Assembly: GCA_016124845.1 (NCBI GenBank)
Contig: WGMW01000019.1
Location: forward strand, 1-41,726
Length of the DNA: 41,726 bases
Origin: Flavobacteriales bacterium
GTDB taxonomy: Bacteria; Bacteroidota; Bacteroidia; UBA10329
Direction of reading: 5' to 3'
A model generated the notes under the pieces. The model had not been told where the DNA came from and searched no databases. It saw only the letters and a program-made list of their open reading frames with translations. Shown here piece after piece: positions 7,165-15,437 of this stretch. Position 1 is the first letter of the stretch; every line of letters starts with the position of its first letter. The position numbers and the translations under genes are program-made.

Positions 7165-8223
7165 CTAACGGTTCGGGCTTTTTTTTTCAGCCTCGGCAAT
7201 CGTGAACTGGCGCGAATCGCATTTACGGGTCTTCGACCCTTTTTTCACACGTATCAGTTCTATGTGAATCACATCACCGACCTTAAGTGATGCAATGGCC
7301 AACTTTGCTCTTTCTGAAAAAACGCTCCCTTCACAAGGAAAGGTGACGTTCTCTCCTTTTACAGGTAAAACCAGATCGAACGAACTCACGCTCCACTCTT
7401 TGTCAGAACTTGTAAGGAAGAATCTGAGGAGTTCTTCCTTGGTGATGATGCCACCACTTTTTCCGCCCAATAGCACTTCTACTTCGCTTGCCGCATCTTC
7501 CGACCCTACTCCCATCTTTGGCTCAGATCCATTCTGGTGAAACCCTGTTTTGAAACGGTCTGCTTCTCTCAATGGAACACCATGGTCGAACATGACCGTA
7601 TCAGTCACATTTCCGTCAGCGTCATAGTAGGTCCAAAGTCCATGCTTGCCACCCAGATCTTCTATAATGGTCATCTGCAAATCATAAGGAGGCTCGGGGC
7701 TTTCGATATAAACCGTATCGGTCAGACAGGGTTCTGCAATGTGTTCTCCTTCGGAGGTTTTCCGTCCAAGCGAATCATAGGTGATCCCATGCCCTGTCAG
7801 GTAGCCTTCCATGTTCACAAATTCCTCAACGGTCAATCTTCCTTGACCGTCAAACTGCCGCTGCCTGTATAGCGAATCGGTTCCCAATGTGCGTTCCAAA
7901 GAGAGGATGCCATCATTGTCATATTCTTTGACATTTATTTCCACTCCTTGACTGTAGGAGGTCACTTCCTTTCTCCACCGCGAGTTGACCCACTCTCCTT
8001 CTTTTTTGCCGTTCACCACTTCTCCTTCTGACACAACGGTGGAATCGCTGCGCATCTGTTTCTCGTAATAGGTCAGCGTGTCGGTGCAGTTGGCATAGGT
8101 ACGCTCTATAAAAGTTGTATCACCGTAGTATCCTTTACGGATAGTAGTCTTGGTGCATGGCTTCTGGCAGCTGATGGCCGCAGCCAAAATGATGAACAGA
8201 ACAGGTAATGCGTTTGCTTTCAT
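7165..8223 (-). CDS. MORN/YwqK-type lipoprotein with GldM-like C-terminal domain (paralogue 1)
   Basis: The 352-residue product has a lipoprotein signal peptide with lipobox AAISC (C19). Residues about 60-215 contain YwqK/MORN-like variant repeats (GEVVNGKKEGEW, FDGQGRLTVEEF, YLTGHGITYDSLGRK, GKHGLWTYYDADGN). Residues 1 to about 216 are nearly identical to the neighbour at 8281. The C-terminal part (about 265-345) is a separate beta domain (LVLPVKGENVTFPCEGSVF, then VGDVIHIELIRVKKGSKTR). Its rhythm resembles GldM C-terminal domains, but I am not certain of this. The gene ends within an A9 run that may allow frameshifting into the next ORF. MORN-type proteins of this sort are surface-associated and their function is unknown. 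Confidence 0.75.
   Translation of the reverse strand: MKANALPVLFIILAAAISCQKPCTKTTIRKGYYGDTTFIERTYANCTDTLTYYEKQMRSDSTVVSEGEVVNGKKEGEWVNSRWRKEVTSYSQGVEINVKEYDNDGILSLERTLGTDSLYRQRQFDGQGRLTVEEFVNMEGYLTGHGITYDSLGRKTSEGEHIAEPCLTDTVYIESPEPPYDLQMTIIEDLGGKHGLWTYYDADGNVTDTVMFDHGVPLREADRFKTGFHQNGSEPKMGVGSEDAASEVEVLLGGKSGGIITKEELLRFFLTSSDKEWSVSSFDLVLPVKGENVTFPCEGSVFSERAKLAIASLKVGDVIHIELIRVKKGSKTRKCDSRQFTIAEAEKKSPNR
7178..7187 (-). other. A9 slippery run at the gene junction
   Basis: On the minus strand the sequence is GCT GAA AAA AAA AGC in the lipoprotein frame. It reads AAA AAA AAG CCC GAA in the -1 frame, which is open for 218 codons. A_AAA_AAA is an efficient slippery heptamer for -1 ribosomal or transcriptional slippage. 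The 0-frame stop TAG (7165-7167) comes four codons after the run. Confidence 0.55.
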
Positions 8224-8279
8224 GTGATGAGATTTTAGTTGGTTCCTTAATTGAATGCAGCATTCTGAAAAAGGAACAG
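7576..8279 (-). repeat. Tandem duplication, copy 1 (lipoprotein N-terminus plus leader)
   Basis: The first about 216 codons of the lipoprotein at 7165-8223 and its 56-nt leader (ending CTGAAAAAGGAACAG on the + strand) are repeated at 8602-9306. The copies are in the same orientation, offset by 1026 bp. Similarity stops abruptly after the shared FDHGV residues. Confidence 0.85.
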
Positions 8280-8280
8280 G

Positions 8281-9249
8281 TCACCTGACCAAGTAATAGG
8301 TCATATCGTCTACTACAAATTGCAGTTCGGTCGGGGTGAGTTTCGCAATTCGGATCGCGTCCTCATCTTCGCCTTGTTCGCTCAAGAAAAGGTATGTTCG
8401 GTCTCTCGACCACCTGTAGGAACCCTGCTCATGGGACTTTCCATTTTCGTAAAAGGAAGATACGCTGCCGTCATTTTCAAACTCGAACCCTTTCAGGCCA
8501 TTCAAAGCGAAGGCGAACAAGGCCAGTCCGATGGATGCGGTATCTGTTGTTGACAGGCTATCGAGGTTCCACTTGCCTGTCAGGTCTCCGCTCCATGTTG
8601 CAACACCGTGGTCAAAAATGGTGGTGTCGGTGGCTTTCCCTTCGGCATTGTAGAAGACCCACGGACCATGTTTCCCTCCATTCTCCGTGACTATGGTCAT
8701 CTGTAGCTCATAGGGAGGATCTGGGCTTTCTATGTACATGGTGTCGCGCATGCAATCCTCCGCTATGTTCTCGCCTTCCGAGGTTTTCCGTCCAAGCGAA
8801 TCATAGCTTATCCCGTGCCCGGTCAGGTAGCCATCCATGTTCGCAAATTCCTCCACGGTCAATCTTCCTTGACCGTCAAACTGCCGTTGCCTGTAAAGCG
8901 AATCTTTGTCTAATGTCTGTTCCCAGAAGAGCGTGCCATTCTCATTAAACATTTTGATGTTCACCTCTACTCCATGACTGAAGGTGACGATCTCATTTCC
9001 CCAACGCTGCATGGTCCATTCGCCTTCTTTCTTGCCGTTCACCACTTCTCCTTCTGACACAACGGTGGAATCGCTGCGCATCTGCTTCTCATAATAGGTC
9101 AGCGTGTCATTGCAATTGGCATAGGTGCGTTCCACAAAGGTGGTGTCTCCGTAGTGGCCTTTCTTGATGGTGGTCTTTGTGCATGGCTTCTGGCATCCGA
9201 TGGCCGCAGCCAAAATGACGAACAGGACAGGTAATGTGTTTGCTTTCAT
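8281..9249 (-). CDS. MORN/YwqK-type lipoprotein with lipocalin-like C-terminal domain (paralogue 2)
   Basis: The 322-residue product has lipobox AAIGC (C19) and the same MORN-like N-terminal 216 residues as the next gene. Its C-terminal 100 residues differ. They read DLTGKWNLDSLSTTD, then GFEFENDGSVSSFYENGKSHEQG, YRWSRDRTYLFLSEQ and LTPTELQFVVDD. This is the pattern of the small lipocalin-like/DUF5004 beta-barrels common in Bacteroidota (GxW at the start, LxxTEL near the end). It is the first gene of a probable operon (9249 to 6530) with only 57 bp, itself duplicated sequence, before the second paralogue. The function is unknown; it should be outer-membrane or periplasmic. Confidence 0.78.
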   Translation of the reverse strand: MKANTLPVLFVILAAAIGCQKPCTKTTIKKGHYGDTTFVERTYANCNDTLTYYEKQMRSDSTVVSEGEVVNGKKEGEWTMQRWGNEIVTFSHGVEVNIKMFNENGTLFWEQTLDKDSLYRQRQFDGQGRLTVEEFANMDGYLTGHGISYDSLGRKTSEGENIAEDCMRDTMYIESPDPPYELQMTIVTENGGKHGPWVFYNAEGKATDTTIFDHGVATWSGDLTGKWNLDSLSTTDTASIGLALFAFALNGLKGFEFENDGSVSSFYENGKSHEQGSYRWSRDRTYLFLSEQGEDEDAIRIAKLTPTELQFVVDDMTYYLVR

Positions 9250-9306
9250 GTGATGAGATTTTTAGTTGGTTCCTTAATAGAATGCCGCAATCTGAAAAAG
9301 GAACAG
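8602..9306 (-). repeat. Tandem duplication, copy 2
   Basis: This is the partner of 7576-8279. It includes the leader (CATGTGATGAGATTTTTAGT, then TTCCTTAATAGAATGCCGCA on the + strand), which differs from copy 1 by one inserted T and a few substitutions. Confidence 0.85.
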
Positions 9307-9383
9307 CATAAATTTTCATTCCTATTTTGATATGCCCAATCGCTTATGTTTCAATAACAATAATTGATCTCTCAGATCGCTTT

Positions 9384-10037
9384 ATGCGGAAATTGAAAGA
9401 ACCTGTTCACATGTCGCAATCTAAGGCTTGGGACTATTTTCTCCTTGTTGCGCGCTTCTTGCTGGCGTGGACGCTTTTAGATTACGGGATAGGAAAGCTT
9501 GTTGGAGACCAGTTCGGTATCAGCGAGGTGGAGATGAACACACAGGTCGGGGAATTGAGCCTTTTCCGGCTTTCTTGGTATCTTTTCGACCATCAGCCTT
9601 TCAAGGCATTCATCGGTATCAGTCAAGTCGTCTGTGCCCTGCTTCTGCTCTTGAATCGTACAGCCATTCTTGGTGCGTTAATGTCCATTCCCATCCTACT
9701 GAATATTCTGATCATAGACCTTACGATCATGCCCCCAGGTCTCATGTCGGGATTTACTTGGCGGCTGTCCTCCTACCTGATCTTGAACATACTGATCCTA
9801 TGGCACTACCGTGACCGAATGCGGCATGTTTGGTATCACCTCACCGATAATGTCCGAACAAAATTCGGTTTCCCGCTTTGGGCGTATCTGATGCTACCAA
9901 TTATGGCAATATTACTTGAGGTGATGCTCATCATTCCACAAACACTCGCTAACCTCATTCTGAGGCCAGCAGCCACAATAGATGCTTGGTCGAAACTTCC
10001 CGAACTGATCAGAAAAGCACTCGAACACTTTCAGTAA
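9384..10037 (+). CDS. DoxX-like membrane protein
   Basis: The product is an integral membrane protein. I use the ATG at 9384 (MRKLKEP, 217 residues); the ATG at 9411 (MSQSKAWDYF) is equally possible, and the upstream ATG at 9327 is unlikely. Helices are near residues 12-32 (FLLVARFLLAWTLLDYGIGKL), 70-90 (FKAFIGISQVVCALLLLL), 95-115, 125-145 and 170-190. The first helix with an arginine followed by a YGIGKL loop and the second QVVCALLLLLNRTAILGAL match DoxX-type four-helix proteins. These are membrane proteins often tied to redox or thiol metabolism. Its stop faces the M43 protease stop within a small hairpin. Confidence 0.65.
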   Translation: MRKLKEPVHMSQSKAWDYFLLVARFLLAWTLLDYGIGKLVGDQFGISEVEMNTQVGELSLFRLSWYLFDHQPFKAFIGISQVVCALLLLLNRTAILGALMSIPILLNILIIDLTIMPPGLMSGFTWRLSSYLILNILILWHYRDRMRHVWYHLTDNVRTKFGFPLWAYLMLPIMAILLEVMLIIPQTLANLILRPAATIDAWSKLPELIRKALEHFQ

Positions 10038-10057
10038 AGGAATAATCCCCCTTACTG
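10032..10057. terminator. Small hairpin between convergent genes
   Basis: CAGTAAAGG, loop AATAAT, then CC-CCTTACTG. The six outer pairs (CAGTAA/TTACTG) are perfect, followed by a mismatch and two pairs. Both arms are the final Gln codon plus the TAA stop of each converging gene. The stem is weak, and a bidirectional terminator role is inferred. Confidence 0.35.
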
Positions 10058-12130
10058 CACGATGAGCTTCTTGACGGCCTTACCTGCCGTGCCCTGAACT
10101 TCCAACAGATAAACTCCTGAAGCTGGAACCATACCCCGCTGCACCGCAAAGCGATGCGTTCCGAATGCGAGGCTTCCGTCATGCAGCCGTGTTACCAACT
10201 TTCCGGTCACATCCATCAGTGAGATGCTGTAAGCACCCGTGTTGGCGACCTCCAACGTCACCGTGGTCTCATCCAGCATCGGGTTGGGGCCAATGGTGAA
10301 TTGGAAACCCTGCTGACGGTCGCTCACGCCCAACGGACCCGAGATCTGAATATCATCGATGTAAATGTTGTTTCCTGCATCGCTCGTTCCGCGGAACTTG
10401 ACCAACAGATGCTCTTCGTTGGTGAACGAACCGAGGTTTACGTTTATCTGCTCCCAATCCGCTTCAGAACTTGGCGTGAACGAACCACCTGTGGTGCCAC
10501 TTACCGTGGCCAATGCACTTCCCGATTTGTTGTAACGCAGCTGCCATGTTTCGCCACAATCTCGCGACACATACACGCGCAAATTGTCTGACGCGCTATT
10601 TGACCGCTGCTTGTACGAAAGCTGAAAATAGAGATCCGGATTGTTTATCAGCGTCATATTCACCGAAGGCAGCATGAACTCATCTACACTTCCCAACGGG
10701 TTGCCGCTAAAGTTATTCAGGTAAATGCTCTTATTGTCGGTGTGCGCTGCATCCGATTTTTCCCATGTGTTACCGAGGTTGTCAGAAACGACAATGTAAT
10801 CCTCCGCAGCCGACTCGAAACCTTCAAAACTGAACCAGTTCTGTACCTGCGCCTGTGCCGGAATGACCTGTATGTAATCGGTTTGGGTGTAGCTGTCGCT
10901 TCCCTGAGGGTTGCTCACACTCAATGAGACTGAATAGACACCCGGTGACGCATAGGAAACGGTCGGGTTTGCGCTGGTGGAACTGGAAGGCGTGGCACCT
11001 GTCAACTGCCAGTCATAAGAGGTCACATCTCCGTTATATGAGTCATCGGTAAATGTTACGTTCTCGCCTGCACAAACGATACGCTGTGCGGCATAGAACT
11101 GAGCTACAGGAGCGCATGGCGTTTCGCCCAAAAGCACACCGGTGGCGGTAAGATTGGAACCAGACCAGATGTTGCTGCGGGAACTGGAAAGTGTTGCATC
11201 CATCCTACTTTTCTGATTCATGGTGAACATGTTCTGACATGACCCATTTGAATAATCCATGTAATTCTCTACTTGATTTGGCAGATCCGGATTGTCGTTT
11301 GAGCATGTATTTGCGTTCAGCGGACAGTTACTTGGCGTTGCCTCTGCCTGCGGTGGCGTGTCATCGCATTGGTCATCAAAAAAACTGTTGCATCCGCCCT
11401 GAAATGTGTGGAAAAGACTCAGCCAATGACCTGCCTCATGCGTAAGCGTACGCCCTACACTGCCTGTGTTGGCGGCTGTTCCGATGCTCCCCACATAATC
11501 GGCCCGTACCACCACACCATCGGTCTGTGCACTGCCGAAACCCGGAAACTGTGCATAGCCCAGAATGATGCCCTGCCCGCTACCATCGTCTGCAATGCTG
11601 GCCACCACCCATACATTGAAGTACTTGTTGCTGGGCCAGTAACTCACACCTTTCACGCCATTGTCGTCAGAGGCATTGTACGTGAGTGGCGACCACACGC
11701 GCACCACTCCGTTGGTACAATTTCCCTGCGGGTCGAGTTTGGCAAGGCGGAATTCTACGTTACAATCGGCCGCAACGGGCTTGAAAATAGACCGTGTATT
11801 GGCCGTGTCCTCATTCATTCTGCGGTAATCCTCGTTCAGAATGCGTATCTGGTCTTCGATCTGCTCGTAGCTTATATTTTCATTTCCTCCCTGATGGATG
11901 ACATGGAAGACCGTGGGGATGATGCGCGGGCCGCCCCCGCGTTCATTGTCCGAACCATTACGTCCAATGTCCTGGGCCTGCGCCTTCAGGTCTTCTATCA
12001 CCTGCCAACGGGAAGGGTCTTCGGCAAGCATTCTCTCAAGGTTCCGGTCGAAACCACATTTGGCATTCTGAGCAATTGTGCTTGAGACTGCGAACAGCGC
12101 CAGCACGGCAAGTACTATTGTATTTTTCAT
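10052..12130 (-). CDS. Secreted M43 (pappalysin-type) zinc metalloprotease with PKD and T9SS sorting domain
   Basis: The 692-residue product has a signal peptide (MKNTIVLAVLALFAVSSTIA). The catalytic domain (about 70-320) carries HEAGHWLSLFH, with zinc ligands H231, H235 and H241 and catalytic E232. A Met-turn follows at NYMDYS (M291), and two Cys pairs are likely (CNSFFDDQC, CPLNANTC). This is the cytophagalysin/ulilysin family of extracellular metalloproteases. The usual Gly of HExxHxxGxxH is a Ser here. A PKD domain (about 345-425, FTDDSYNGDVTSYDW, then YASPGVYSVSLSVSN) and a carbohydrate-binding-like beta domain (about 430-600) follow. The protein ends with a type-A T9SS sorting domain (GPNPMLDETTV ... 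GVYLLEVQG ... KKLIVQ). It is probably released or surface-attached for protein degradation. Confidence 0.93.
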   Translation of the reverse strand: MKNTIVLAVLALFAVSSTIAQNAKCGFDRNLERMLAEDPSRWQVIEDLKAQAQDIGRNGSDNERGGGPRIIPTVFHVIHQGGNENISYEQIEDQIRILNEDYRRMNEDTANTRSIFKPVAADCNVEFRLAKLDPQGNCTNGVVRVWSPLTYNASDDNGVKGVSYWPSNKYFNVWVVASIADDGSGQGIILGYAQFPGFGSAQTDGVVVRADYVGSIGTAANTGSVGRTLTHEAGHWLSLFHTFQGGCNSFFDDQCDDTPPQAEATPSNCPLNANTCSNDNPDLPNQVENYMDYSNGSCQNMFTMNQKSRMDATLSSSRSNIWSGSNLTATGVLLGETPCAPVAQFYAAQRIVCAGENVTFTDDSYNGDVTSYDWQLTGATPSSSTSANPTVSYASPGVYSVSLSVSNPQGSDSYTQTDYIQVIPAQAQVQNWFSFEGFESAAEDYIVVSDNLGNTWEKSDAAHTDNKSIYLNNFSGNPLGSVDEFMLPSVNMTLINNPDLYFQLSYKQRSNSASDNLRVYVSRDCGETWQLRYNKSGSALATVSGTTGGSFTPSSEADWEQINVNLGSFTNEEHLLVKFRGTSDAGNNIYIDDIQISGPLGVSDRQQGFQFTIGPNPMLDETTVTLEVANTGAYSISLMDVTGKLVTRLHDGSLAFGTHRFAVQRGMVPASGVYLLEVQGTAGKAVKKLIVQ

Positions 12131-12149
12131 TTTTGGTTTGTGAAGCCTG

Positions 12150-12177
12150 TAAATATAGCGGCTGAACGAGCGGACAA
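12150..12177 (-). promoter_or_regulatory. Predicted Bacteroidota promoter for the M43 protease
   Basis: On the minus strand: TTG (12177-12175), 17 nt, TATATTTA (12157-12150), a match to the TTTG/TAnnTTTG pattern apart from the last base. It lies about 20 nt upstream of the ATG. The same 17-nt spacing occurs at 26750 and 40078. Confidence 0.4.
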
Positions 12178-12189
12178 GTGTAATGAGAA

Positions 12190-13329
12190 TTACCCAAGTG
12201 CGACTTTGAGGTCAGCGATAAGGTCGTCCGCATCTTCAATTCCAATGCTCAAACGGATGAGCGAATCCACCACTCCGGTCTTTTCCCTTTCTTCTTTCGG
12301 AATGGCCGCGTGTGTCATGGTTGCCGGATGTCCGATCAGCGATTCTACACCGCCCAAACTTTCGGCCAATGAGAACAAGTGAGTTGCAGAAAGCACTTTC
12401 GTAGCTGCCTCCACGGTATTTTCTTTTAATGTGAATGAGACCATTCCTCCGAATCCGCTCATTTGGCTTTTTGCCACTTCGTGATTCGGGTGCGAATCAA
12501 ACCCTGGCCAATAGACCTTATCCACTTTCGGTTGATCTTTCAACCAGTTTGCCACGGCTTTCCCGTTCTCGCAATGCTGCTTCATCCGGATGGAAAGCGT
12601 CTTCAATCCGCGTAGCACCAAAAAGCTGTCCATCGGGCCGCAAACGGCACCACTACTGTTCTGAATGAAGTACATCTTCTCAGCTATTTTCTCATCCCGG
12701 ACCACCAACGCGCCCATCACCACATCCGAATGTCCACCCAGATATTTGGTCACCGAATGCATCACGATGTCGGCTCCAAGATCGAGCGGTTGCTGCAATG
12801 CAGGCGTGGCAAATGTGTTGTCCACGCAAAGCAGCGCTCCGGTAGATCTTGCCACCGCGGCCATGGCCTTGATGTCGATGATGTTCATCATCGGATTGGT
12901 CGGTGTTTCCACCCAAATGAGCTTGGTATTGCTGTTCACCTTTGCCTTCACAGCCGCGTCATCGCCCATCGGCACAAAGTGGAATTTGATACCGAAATCC
13001 TCATATATCTTGGTGAAAAGACGGTACGTTCCTCCATAAAGATCGTTGGTGCTGATGACCTCATCTCCCGGTTTCAGCATCTTGATAACGCAGTCGATGG
13101 CCGCCAGTCCGCTACCGAAACAAGCACCATATGTTCCGTTCTCCAACTCAGCAATTGCTTTCTCCAACGCGTTTCTGGTCGGGTTTCCCGTACGGGAATA
13201 TTCGTAGCCTTTATGATCGCCTGGCGCAGCCTGCACATAGGTTGATGTCTGATAAATTGGTGTCATGATGGCACCTGTGGTCGGGTCTGGTTCAACCCCT
13301 GCGTGAACTGCTTTCGTTCCGAATTTCAT
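12190..13329 (-). CDS. Trans-sulfuration PLP enzyme (cystathionine gamma-synthase/lyase type)
   Basis: The 379-residue product starts at the ATG at 13329 ([20 protein letters not shown]), the conserved N-terminus of this family. The longer frame to 13473 translates an intergenic repeat and is rejected. It is a fold-type I PLP enzyme of the Cys/Met metabolism family. Visible motifs are YSRTGNPTR (substrate/cofactor loop), [16 protein letters not shown] (D170) and the Schiff-base lysine K195 in [15 protein letters not shown]. The C-terminal [21 protein letters not shown] is diagnostic. It interconverts cystathionine with cysteine, homocysteine or homoserine in the cytoplasm. Synthase, beta-lyase and gamma-lyase cannot be separated by eye. 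Confidence 0.93.
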   Translation of the reverse strand: MKFGTKAVHAGVEPDPTTGAIMTPIYQTSTYVQAAPGDHKGYEYSRTGNPTRNALEKAIAELENGTYGACFGSGLAAIDCVIKMLKPGDEVISTNDLYGGTYRLFTKIYEDFGIKFHFVPMGDDAAVKAKVNSNTKLIWVETPTNPMMNIIDIKAMAAVARSTGALLCVDNTFATPALQQPLDLGADIVMHSVTKYLGGHSDVVMGALVVRDEKIAEKMYFIQNSSGAVCGPMDSFLVLRGLKTLSIRMKQHCENGKAVANWLKDQPKVDKVYWPGFDSHPNHEVAKSQMSGFGGMVSFTLKENTVEAATKVLSATHLFSLAESLGGVESLIGHPATMTHAAIPKEEREKTGVVDSLIRLSIGIEDADDLIADLKVALG

Positions 13330-13370
13330 GTGTTTTGGTTTTGCCCCGTTCATATTTCCTAACATGGAAA

Positions 13371-13398
13371 TTCCCCCTTTTGGGGATGGAGGGGCTGG
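13371..13398. repeat. Dispersed G/C-tract intergenic repeat
   Basis: TTCCCCCTTTTGGGGATGGA then GGGGCTGG. The core CCCCTTTTGGGG is self-complementary. It resembles the CCCCAAAGGGG-type repeat at 18515-18550. Only two diverged copies are in this window, so family membership is inferred. Confidence 0.45.
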
Positions 13399-13447
13399 CA
13401 AATGTATAGGAATCTTTATAGTAGTTTCATGACCCAAAGCATTGAGC

Positions 13448-14116
13448 ATGGCAGATTTGAAAGACGGTTTCATCCGTTACGAACCACAGCAGTTTTCTGA
13501 ACAGGAGATGCGCCAACGGGCGGAAGAGTTTTACCAGTTCATGGATAAACGCAGGTCGTTGCGCGCGTTCTCAAACAAACCTGTTCCGAGAGATGTGATA
13601 GAGAATCTGATCCGAACCGCATCAACTGCACCGAGTGGCGCGCACATGCAACCGTGGACGTTCTGCGCGGTGAGTTCTGCGGAGATCAAAACAAAGATCC
13701 GCGAAGCTGCCGAGAAAGAGGAATATGAGAACTACCATGGCCGCATGAGCGACCGTTGGCTGAAAGACCTTGAACCGTTCGGTACCGACCACATCAAACC
13801 GTTTCTGGGAATTGCCCCATGGCTCATCATCGTCATGAAGCGTTCTTACGAGTTCATAGATGGAGAAAAGAAGAACAACTACTACGCAACGGAAAGTGTC
13901 GGTCTGGCCACAGGTTTTCTGTTGGCTGCCATCCACAATGCAGGTTTGGTGGCCTTGACGCACACGCCAAGCCCTATGAATTTCCTTTCGAAAGTGCTGG
14001 GCAGGCCAGAGAACGAAAAACCGTTTCTTCTGATTCCAATAGGCTATCCTGCCAAGGATGCAGTCGTTCCCAACCTGAAGCGGAAACCGTTGGAGGAAGT
14101 GGCTGTTTTCTATTGA
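13448..14116 (+). CDS. Nitroreductase-family flavoprotein
   Basis: The 222-residue product starts at the ATG at 13448 (MADLKDGFIRYEPQQ). It is an FMN-dependent nitroreductase fold: FMN-phosphate binding RRSLRAFSNKPVP, then TASTAPSGAHMQPWTF. The central helix is YYATESVGLATGFLLAAIHNAGL, followed by LTHTPSPMNFLSKVLGRP and FLLIPIGYPAKDA. The N-terminal extension and the PSGAHMQPW/HTPSPM motifs are closer to the iodotyrosine-dehalogenase-like subgroup than to NfsA/NfsB. It probably catalyses an NAD(P)H-dependent two-electron reduction of an unknown substrate. It diverges from the cystathionine enzyme, and its last 7 bp overlap the convergent glycosyltransferase. Confidence 0.88.
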   Translation: MADLKDGFIRYEPQQFSEQEMRQRAEEFYQFMDKRRSLRAFSNKPVPRDVIENLIRTASTAPSGAHMQPWTFCAVSSAEIKTKIREAAEKEEYENYHGRMSDRWLKDLEPFGTDHIKPFLGIAPWLIIVMKRSYEFIDGEKKNNYYATESVGLATGFLLAAIHNAGLVALTHTPSPMNFLSKVLGRPENEKPFLLIPIGYPAKDAVVPNLKRKPLEEVAVFY

Positions 14117-15366
14117 ACCATTTTGCGCCTACGACCGGAGTTGGCATTCTTCTCCTCAATCCATCGCCCCATGTACTCTGTACTGCGTTGGTTGTGGAAC
14201 ATCAGCATGGAACCGATGAAATTGCGCTGGCGGTGCGCCTTCAGATCATCATGCACTTTTTCGATACGCGTAATGAGCTCTTGGCCGAGTTTGGCTTTTG
14301 GAAAGACCTTATCGATGATCTCCACACCATTATTCTGCGCCTCCACCCATAGTTCTCGATTCTTGTAAAGTTCTACGGCCGCCTTGGCAAATTTGATGGG
14401 CGTGTTGGCAATTGTTCCACTCCAAGGAAGTCCTTCCTGTATTCCTTCCGCCCCGATATCAGTCGTAACACTTGGCGTCCCGCATTGCATGGCTTCCACC
14501 AGTTTACCTTTTAGCCCGGCACCGAAACGCAATGGGGCCAACATGACCCGTGCACTCCCGATCACCTCTTTGGAATCTTCTGTGCGACCCATGATCTTAA
14601 AACCCATTTTCGGATCTTTCAAGGCGCGCACCTGCTCTGTTGGGTATGCTCCATAAACATGCATTTCTACGGTTGGCAATGCCTTACGGATGGCCGGCCA
14701 GATCTTCGCTTTCAGATAACGCATGGCGTCCCAGTTCGGTGGATGCAAGGCATTGCCGATGCTAACGAAATGAAGCCGTTCGCCCCAGCGCGCCCAATTA
14801 TCCTGTTGTTCTCCACTTATCGGTTCGAGCATGAACGGCAGATGATGCAACAGCGAATCATCCACATTGAAAATGGTTTCCAGCAGCCCCATCTCGTATG
14901 ATGAGATGATGAGTGAAAGGTCGCAACGGTAAATGCTGGCTACCTCGCGTTTGGCCATGTCGTTGAAAAGTTCCTTCGGTTGAAACTCGCGGCCTTCTTT
15001 CAAAACTTCATGGCGCGCATGCCGCAAAAAATGCAGATCCTCTGTGTCCAACACCCGCATGGCGTTCGGACATTTCAGTGCCACGCGCCAGCCGTACTGC
15101 TCTTCGGTCATAAACCGATCGAAAAGCACCATTTGTGGGTTCAGTTTCTTCACAAAAGAATCGAACGAGGAATCGTTCAGCTCAATGGCGACTTTTTTAA
15201 TTCCCAGAGCTGCAAGATCGGCCGAATGCTCCGTTTCGCTTGCGGCACTTGCAAAGGTGATCCTCCAACCTTGCTCTGCAAACAGTTCTACCAGCTGCAT
15301 CATGCGCACACCTGCTGCCGATGAGGTCGGCTCAGGCCACACGGCTCCTATTATCAGTACATCCAT
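14110..15366 (-). CDS. Family-1/GT4-like glycosyltransferase
   Basis: The 418-residue product starts at the ATG at 15366 (MDVLIIGAVWPEPTSSAAGVR); a GTG two codons upstream is possible. It has a GT-B fold. The N-domain has the Rossmann start and a Gly-rich SSAAGVRMMQL loop. The C-domain has FVSIGNALHPPNWDAMRYL, then MLAPLRFGAGLKGKLVEAMQ and CGTPSVTTDIGAEGI. That block is the sugar-nucleotide-binding E(x7)E-like motif of GT4 enzymes. It transfers a sugar from an NDP-sugar, probably to a cell-envelope glycan, but donor and acceptor cannot be read from sequence. It stands alone, with no polysaccharide cluster around it. Confidence 0.85.
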   Translation of the reverse strand: MDVLIIGAVWPEPTSSAAGVRMMQLVELFAEQGWRITFASAASETEHSADLAALGIKKVAIELNDSSFDSFVKKLNPQMVLFDRFMTEEQYGWRVALKCPNAMRVLDTEDLHFLRHARHEVLKEGREFQPKELFNDMAKREVASIYRCDLSLIISSYEMGLLETIFNVDDSLLHHLPFMLEPISGEQQDNWARWGERLHFVSIGNALHPPNWDAMRYLKAKIWPAIRKALPTVEMHVYGAYPTEQVRALKDPKMGFKIMGRTEDSKEVIGSARVMLAPLRFGAGLKGKLVEAMQCGTPSVTTDIGAEGIQEGLPWSGTIANTPIKFAKAAVELYKNRELWVEAQNNGVEIIDKVFPKAKLGQELITRIEKVHDDLKAHRQRNFIGSMLMFHNQRSTEYMGRWIEEKNANSGRRRKMVQ

Positions 15367-15437
15367 CTTCACGGCCGCAAATTGAAGAATTCCTTGTCAT
15401 ATGATTGTACAACACTTTGCAGATTTTTTAGAATTCC

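Noticed and set aside
13330-13447. SAM- or PLP-type riboswitch upstream of the cystathionine or pdxH genes
   Set aside because: No conserved core sequence or stable multi-helix fold could be seen; only the dispersed repeat is present.
13330-13473. N-terminal extension of the cystathionine enzyme
   Set aside because: It translates an intergenic CCCCTTTTGGGG repeat; the family starts at [11 protein letters not shown].
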